From Okapia johnstoni (Eukaryota; Chordata; Mammalia; Artiodactyla; Giraffidae): 64,000 bases of DNA. Location: NCBI GenBank assembly GCA_024291935.2, contig CM044316.1:75904501-75968500 (forward strand), written 5' to 3'. The translations under genes and the position numbers were made by a program. Position 1 is the first letter of the stretch. Every line of letters starts with the position of its first letter. Below the pieces are notes generated by a model. The model worked only from the letters and a program-made list of their open reading frames with translations. It was not told the origin of the DNA and ran no database searches. This document shows, one piece after another, positions 59,471 through 64,000 of this stretch.

Positions 59471-62124
59471 ATTAAAATAAATAATTTTTTTAAAGTAAGT
59501 GATTATGATTAATTGCTGACTTATAGACTGCTTAACCATTGTTCAAAAATTTGACTAGAAGCTTACACTGAGTTTTTAATTTTTCAAATCTGTTTCCTCT
59601 GTCCCTCACCCACACATCCACAGTAAGAAACAGGGATTGAATTTGCCCATTTCTAGACTTCTGGGGCTGACTTCTTCTCTGTGATTTCTTAGAGTTTAAA
59701 AACAATAGTTTCTTGATCACATCTGCAACTTATTTAAATATCCTGGGATATAATTTATCTGGGCCTAAAGGCTTGAATTAATTTAAAGCTGTAAAGCACT
59801 CCCTTATTATCTCTGCACCTATCTTGCGCTTCAATTCCCTCCTAATGGTGTTTGTTCTAGATTTGCCAACTTGAAAATTATTTTCCTTGATGGAAAAAAA
59901 GAAGCAAAACAGAATACGAATAAATCTATTCTCTCTGCTTTGTTCCTTAACATTATATATTTTTTTTTGTCGTAAATTGTAAACTTTTCCCCAGGGGTGT
60001 GGATTGTTTTGAACAAGTGAGTCTTTCTGCAACATAGCCCAGAAAGACTACTTATCAGGGGTCCAGGCCAGTTAATAACCAGTGAAGCTGAAACTAAACA
60101 TTTATACAGAAGTGTTCAAATTGCCCAGGTGAGCTTGATGAAATTAATCAATGTTTGGGAAAAGTCAGTGGAGAAGCTGCTGGGATTTTTGGTTCTATGG
60201 ACACTCCAGCTGAATGCAGTTTTTTAATCTGGGGCAGCCTAAGGTAGAGCTTCCATATATTAGCAAGTATATAGTTACAAGTTTAGTTAACATCTATGAA
60301 GCGCCTCCTCTGTATTTGGAACAGTGTCTACGTGGTTGCTATTACCCTAGCATGCGGCCAATGATCTAAATTGTGTCCCTGTATTTGTACTAGAACTCAA
60401 GGAAGATTGTGGGCTCAGTTTGGGCCAGGGAAAGCTTTATTCCTCAGAATTGATTGATTGATTATCTCATCAGATTCTTAGACAAAGTTCTGATTGTTGA
60501 ATTTTTATTCTATTTGAATCCCTTTCCTTTTCTACTTAATCTATTCAAAAGTCCTTGTTATTTTGCCCTAGAACTTTCAAATGCTCAAGCCTTTGTAGAC
60601 TTCCTTCATATTCTCTCAGTCTTTGATATTATTGTGTTTTCTCAGTCTTAAGTGTCTGAGCTCTGGGAACTCCCTGTTCAGTCATGAATGTTTTATCTTT
60701 GATTTTTGATGAATACATTTAGTCAGGGCTCACACTAAGTTCGTAGTAACTTAGAATCTCTGATTTTTTTCAGGCCAAATGTACAAGCTCACCTGTTTCA
60801 GAACTTTTGGGATGTTCTTTAATAAGAGTATAGTGTTTGGCTTTTCTGAGTCTGACTCCTGGGCTTTTATAAAAACTTAGATGACATGGTTACTATCTCC
60901 CATGATGTCTGTTGCCTCTATGCTCATGGCCCCTTCTTCCTAGAGATAAGAAGTATGTCCACAGTAACATTTCTTTTCTTTGCTTTCTTACCTTCAATGT
61001 CACCTGTTCTCAATGTTCAACATGTATCACAGTGGGGTCTGCAGACATCTGAATTGAAATCAGGTGCAGTGGGTGTTTAAAATGCTGACTCTGGAGTATT
61101 CATTCCCAGGGACAGCTACATCATAGCACACTAAAATGAAAGTGTGAAGCCACTTGTTTAGAAGTCTTTAAGAATTTCAAGATGATAATAGCAGAACATT
61201 AAACCATGCATGGGCCCCTTGTTTGCTGGCCTATGAAGACAGCCTCAGAGATTCTCATTTAGAGAGGTTGGTTTGGGGCTAGAAAGCTGGATTTTAAGAA
61301 AGCTCACTGGCTTTTTAGATAAATGCTGACCTGTAGACTTCTGTTTAAAAGCTCTGTTTTCCAATATTCTAGGTTGCACACTTTCAGAAGGTAAACATTT
61401 TACTAATCTTGCATGTTGCCTGTTTTCCAAGATATTTTAGGAAATTATTATTCAATATTATCTGAGTTGTTTATAATACTCTTCCATTGGCTTATCATAC
61501 CTACTCCTAACGATTTTAATCAAACAAATGCTTCCTTTCAGGTGGTTCAATCTTCATATTATTACCTATATACTTTGTGTGTGTGTGTGTGTGTGATGCA
61601 GGTATATTGATGTGGAAACATGGTTATAGATATGAAAATCTGTATTCAAATACTCAAAATAGCATAAACTTCTAAATTTTTCCTTTGAAAAAAACAAAAG
61701 CAAAGCAATACGTAACAAATAGGGAAAATTGTTGTAGTAGAACAAATATTGAAATGCTAAACTGGCTTCTACTGAATATAGAAATCCTAGAATTTTTTTC
61801 TTCTACATAAGCATAAAATATTTATATACTTTTAAAGGATAAAAATGTTAAGTTTAAAAAATGTTCTAGATACATAAAAATACCTTGGTCCAAAATGCAA
61901 TATATATGCTAATATCACCTTTGAAATTATGTTTGCCAATTGATGTTAATGATTTAAATTTTATTAATTCCTAGATACTGTGTGCTGTTATGTGAACATT
62001 TAAATTTACCCTTTTTTCATGAACTTAACTACTTGTAGGTACTTTATCTCCTATTGTTTTATGATACAAAATCCTGTCATTATTTTCACTTTATATATTT
62101 CAACATTTCCACTGAGATTTCAGT
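59471..62124. other. Intergenic DNA, no gene seen
   Basis: No gene or ruminant SINE is recognised; one GT microsatellite at 61576-61595. Confidence 0.45.
61576..61595. repeat. (GT)n microsatellite
   Basis: Ten GT units. Confidence 0.95.
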
Positions 62125-62660
62125 TCAATTCCACAGCCATATATATTCATTGAGCACATGCCATATACCATGCTAAACACAGAGGTTATAAGGACAAAAA
62201 CTACAAGGATATAGTCTCTTTGTTTAATGAATCCAGAACGACATTCAGATTATCAGATGGACATTTATAAGAGTTTATGCTGAACCCCAAATTTATGTTG
62301 AAGTCAAGAAGTTGTTAGAGTTCCATAAAAGGATGCCTACCAAACCTAGTTAAACTGGTGAAAATAGGAAAGGCTTTCTGAATTAGGTGTAAACTGAGAT
62401 GAGACTAGAAGGATGAGGAATTAACAAGGAAAGAAGTAATAAAGGCTATTTTTAGCATAGGCAAGTACCCAGAGACAAAACAAAACCAGTCACACTGTGG
62501 GGACAGTAGAAGTTAGTTTAGGTGGCTGAAGCCCTGTGTATACGTTTTTGTTTGCTTTACTATAGGCTGGGTATAGAGAACTGAGGGGTAGATTGAAAGA
62601 TGCTGAGAACTTGGGACTAGGATAAAGAAAGTTCTATATATTTCAAGTTCTATATATTTA
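62125..62660 (+). repeat. Possible old L2-like repeat
   Basis: CATTGAGCACATGCCATATA, CCATGCTAAACACAGAGGTT and AAAGGCTTTCTGAATTAGGT with TGTAAACTGAGATGAGACTA follow the same layout as at 24740-25480. Confidence 0.45.
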
Positions 62661-63100
62661 CTAGAGTAAAGAACGTTCTAGTTAAGTGAGTAAGTTTTAA
62701 CTTTGTCCTAAAGAAATGGGAATGTTGGTAAAGAATTTTAACTAAGTGATAGGATCGGATTTTTGTATATGGTCTACAAGCCTCATGAATTACCCAATCA
62801 TCTCACTTCTAAAGTATATTAGAAGTGAGAATATTTTAGAAGTGTAATTCACAAATGGTAAACACTTTCCAGGTTTCTTTAGATGTCATTCAGTGCATCA
62901 ACTGTTTAGCTATAACTAGGAAAAAATGCTTGGGATTGATCCCATCTGGTTTGCTCTCAAAACCCCCAGATTTCTTACTTCCTTAGAGATCACACGCCTT
63001 CCCATCTACCATATCATATTTTCATATAGTTGCTCAATATTTCACTACTCACACATCCACTGTTACCTGGGGGAGAAAAAAAATAAGCCAAATCTTACAT

Positions 63101-63154
63101 AAGAGTAGGCTATTTTTATAAACTAATTAAAAAAAAAAGAGTAGGCTATTTTTA
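63101..63154 (+). repeat. 18-bp direct repeats around a very short A-tailed insert
   Basis: AAGAGTAGGCTATTTTTA at 63101-63118 and 63137-63154, separated by TAAACTAATT plus an A run. Confidence 0.85.
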
Positions 63155-63159
63155 AGTAG

Positions 63160-63276
63160 CATGCATGTTTAGTTGTGTCTGACTCTGCAACCCCATGGAT
63201 GGTAGCCTGCCAAGCTCTTCTATCCATGGGATTTTCCTGGCAAGAATACTAGAGTGGGTCGTCATTTCCTCCTCCA
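63160..63276 (-). mobile_element. Bov-tA SINE, head-truncated
   Basis: Antisense 3' part only; ATTTTTAAGTAG flanks it at 63148-63159 and 63277-63288. Confidence 0.88.
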
Positions 63277-64000
63277 ATTTTTAAGTAGAAATAATCCAAA
63301 TATAAGAGGCAGAGTTGGTTGCTGTTTGTTATGGAGTTTTGACATTTGATCACTTTGCCTAAAAGCAGAGAAAAGCTTCTCCTAAGTCCTCCTTATTTCA
63401 TATAAGATTTAGAAAAATATATATTGAAAGGTCATCATTGACTCATATCTAGTTGCTTTATAGCATTACAAAAATCAATGTACAGCCAACAACCTCTAAA
63501 TTGGTGATATAAGCTATTCAAATTTAAGGAAGAGATATTTGAACTACGGGATTCTCACTGCCTATGAGGATGTTATTGCCAATTTTCAGTAATGTATATT
63601 TTCAAGAACTTATAATTATGTTATATTTCTGTGAATTCTATGCTATTATGAACCTAAAAGATTGTAGAGACAATGTTACCTTCTGGATGTTAATATTTGC
63701 AACCATTGGGGTTCATGTCAGAAGTTATTTTTAAGAGTTTCAATTTTTTGCACTTCTAATATTTTGAGTTAATTACTAGTAGTTCCTGGACCTGCTTTAT
63801 AAATCTAACTTTGTATTTTAAAATTTACTTTTCACATAAAATAATAGGCTTACTCTTTCCCAGAGGCATGAAGTTTTTCTTTCTAACATAAAAATGAGTT
63901 CATCAATAAAACATTCTTTAAATTGTGTTTCCTTCATCATTTCCACATTTAAGGTGATATCGTGGGAGAAACAGTTATTGCCTTGTTCATTTTGATTTAT

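Noticed and set aside
1..64000. A new multi-gene biological system
   Set aside because: One intact gene, one retrocopy and repeats account for what I can recognise; the remainder is AT-rich DNA in which I see no coding signal.

Overview
The window looks like nuclear DNA of a ruminant, most probably a bovid close to cattle. BovB (RTE-type) LINEs and tRNA-derived Bov-tA and Bov-A2 SINEs make up much of the identifiable sequence, with older mammalian repeats (MIR, L1, MaLR/ERV LTRs, L2-like pieces) between them. There are no bacterial-type operons, rRNA genes or CRISPR arrays. Nearly all open reading frames are repeat-derived or chance frames.

One intact protein-coding gene is recognisable: COX7C (cytochrome c oxidase subunit 7C), + strand, about 3334-5510. 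It has three exons, consensus splice sites, a 63-residue product and a short CpG-rich promoter. The promoter carries a match to the ZNF143/THAP11-type motif, a second near-match, and a YY1-type site in the 5' UTR. Two Bov-A2 SINEs lie directly upstream; the nearer one ends about 170 bp from the likely transcription start.

The second gene-derived feature is an intronless retrocopy of APOO (MICOS subunit MIC26) at 23306-24215, + strand. It is flanked by a 15-bp target-site duplication and sits inside a BovB fragment. Its reading frame is open for 190 codons, then shifts near the C-terminus.

Layout: 1-3.2 kb, SINE/BovB cluster; 3.2-5.5 kb, COX7C; 5.5-15.1 kb, dense SINEs and old LTR pieces; 15.8-19.1 kb, a BovB nested in another BovB; 19.1-30 kb, sparse repeats, the APOO retrocopy and unassigned intergenic DNA; 30.1-37.3 kb, two long BovB copies; 37.3-49.4 kb, mostly unassigned AT-rich DNA with old L1, MIR and L2-like pieces; 49.5-52.8 kb, an L1 with a 5' inversion (twin priming) later hit by a BovB and a SINE; 52.8-64 kb, sparse repeats and a long alternating purine-pyrimidine tract at 56.1 kb.

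I found no new multi-gene system. The interesting signals are retrotransposition histories that can be read from nested insertions and target-site duplications: APOO into BovB, BovB into BovB, BovB into SINE, a composite SINE moved as one unit, a twin-primed L1, and a very short poly(A)-tailed insertion. Family names were assigned from memory of consensus sequences, without a database search.
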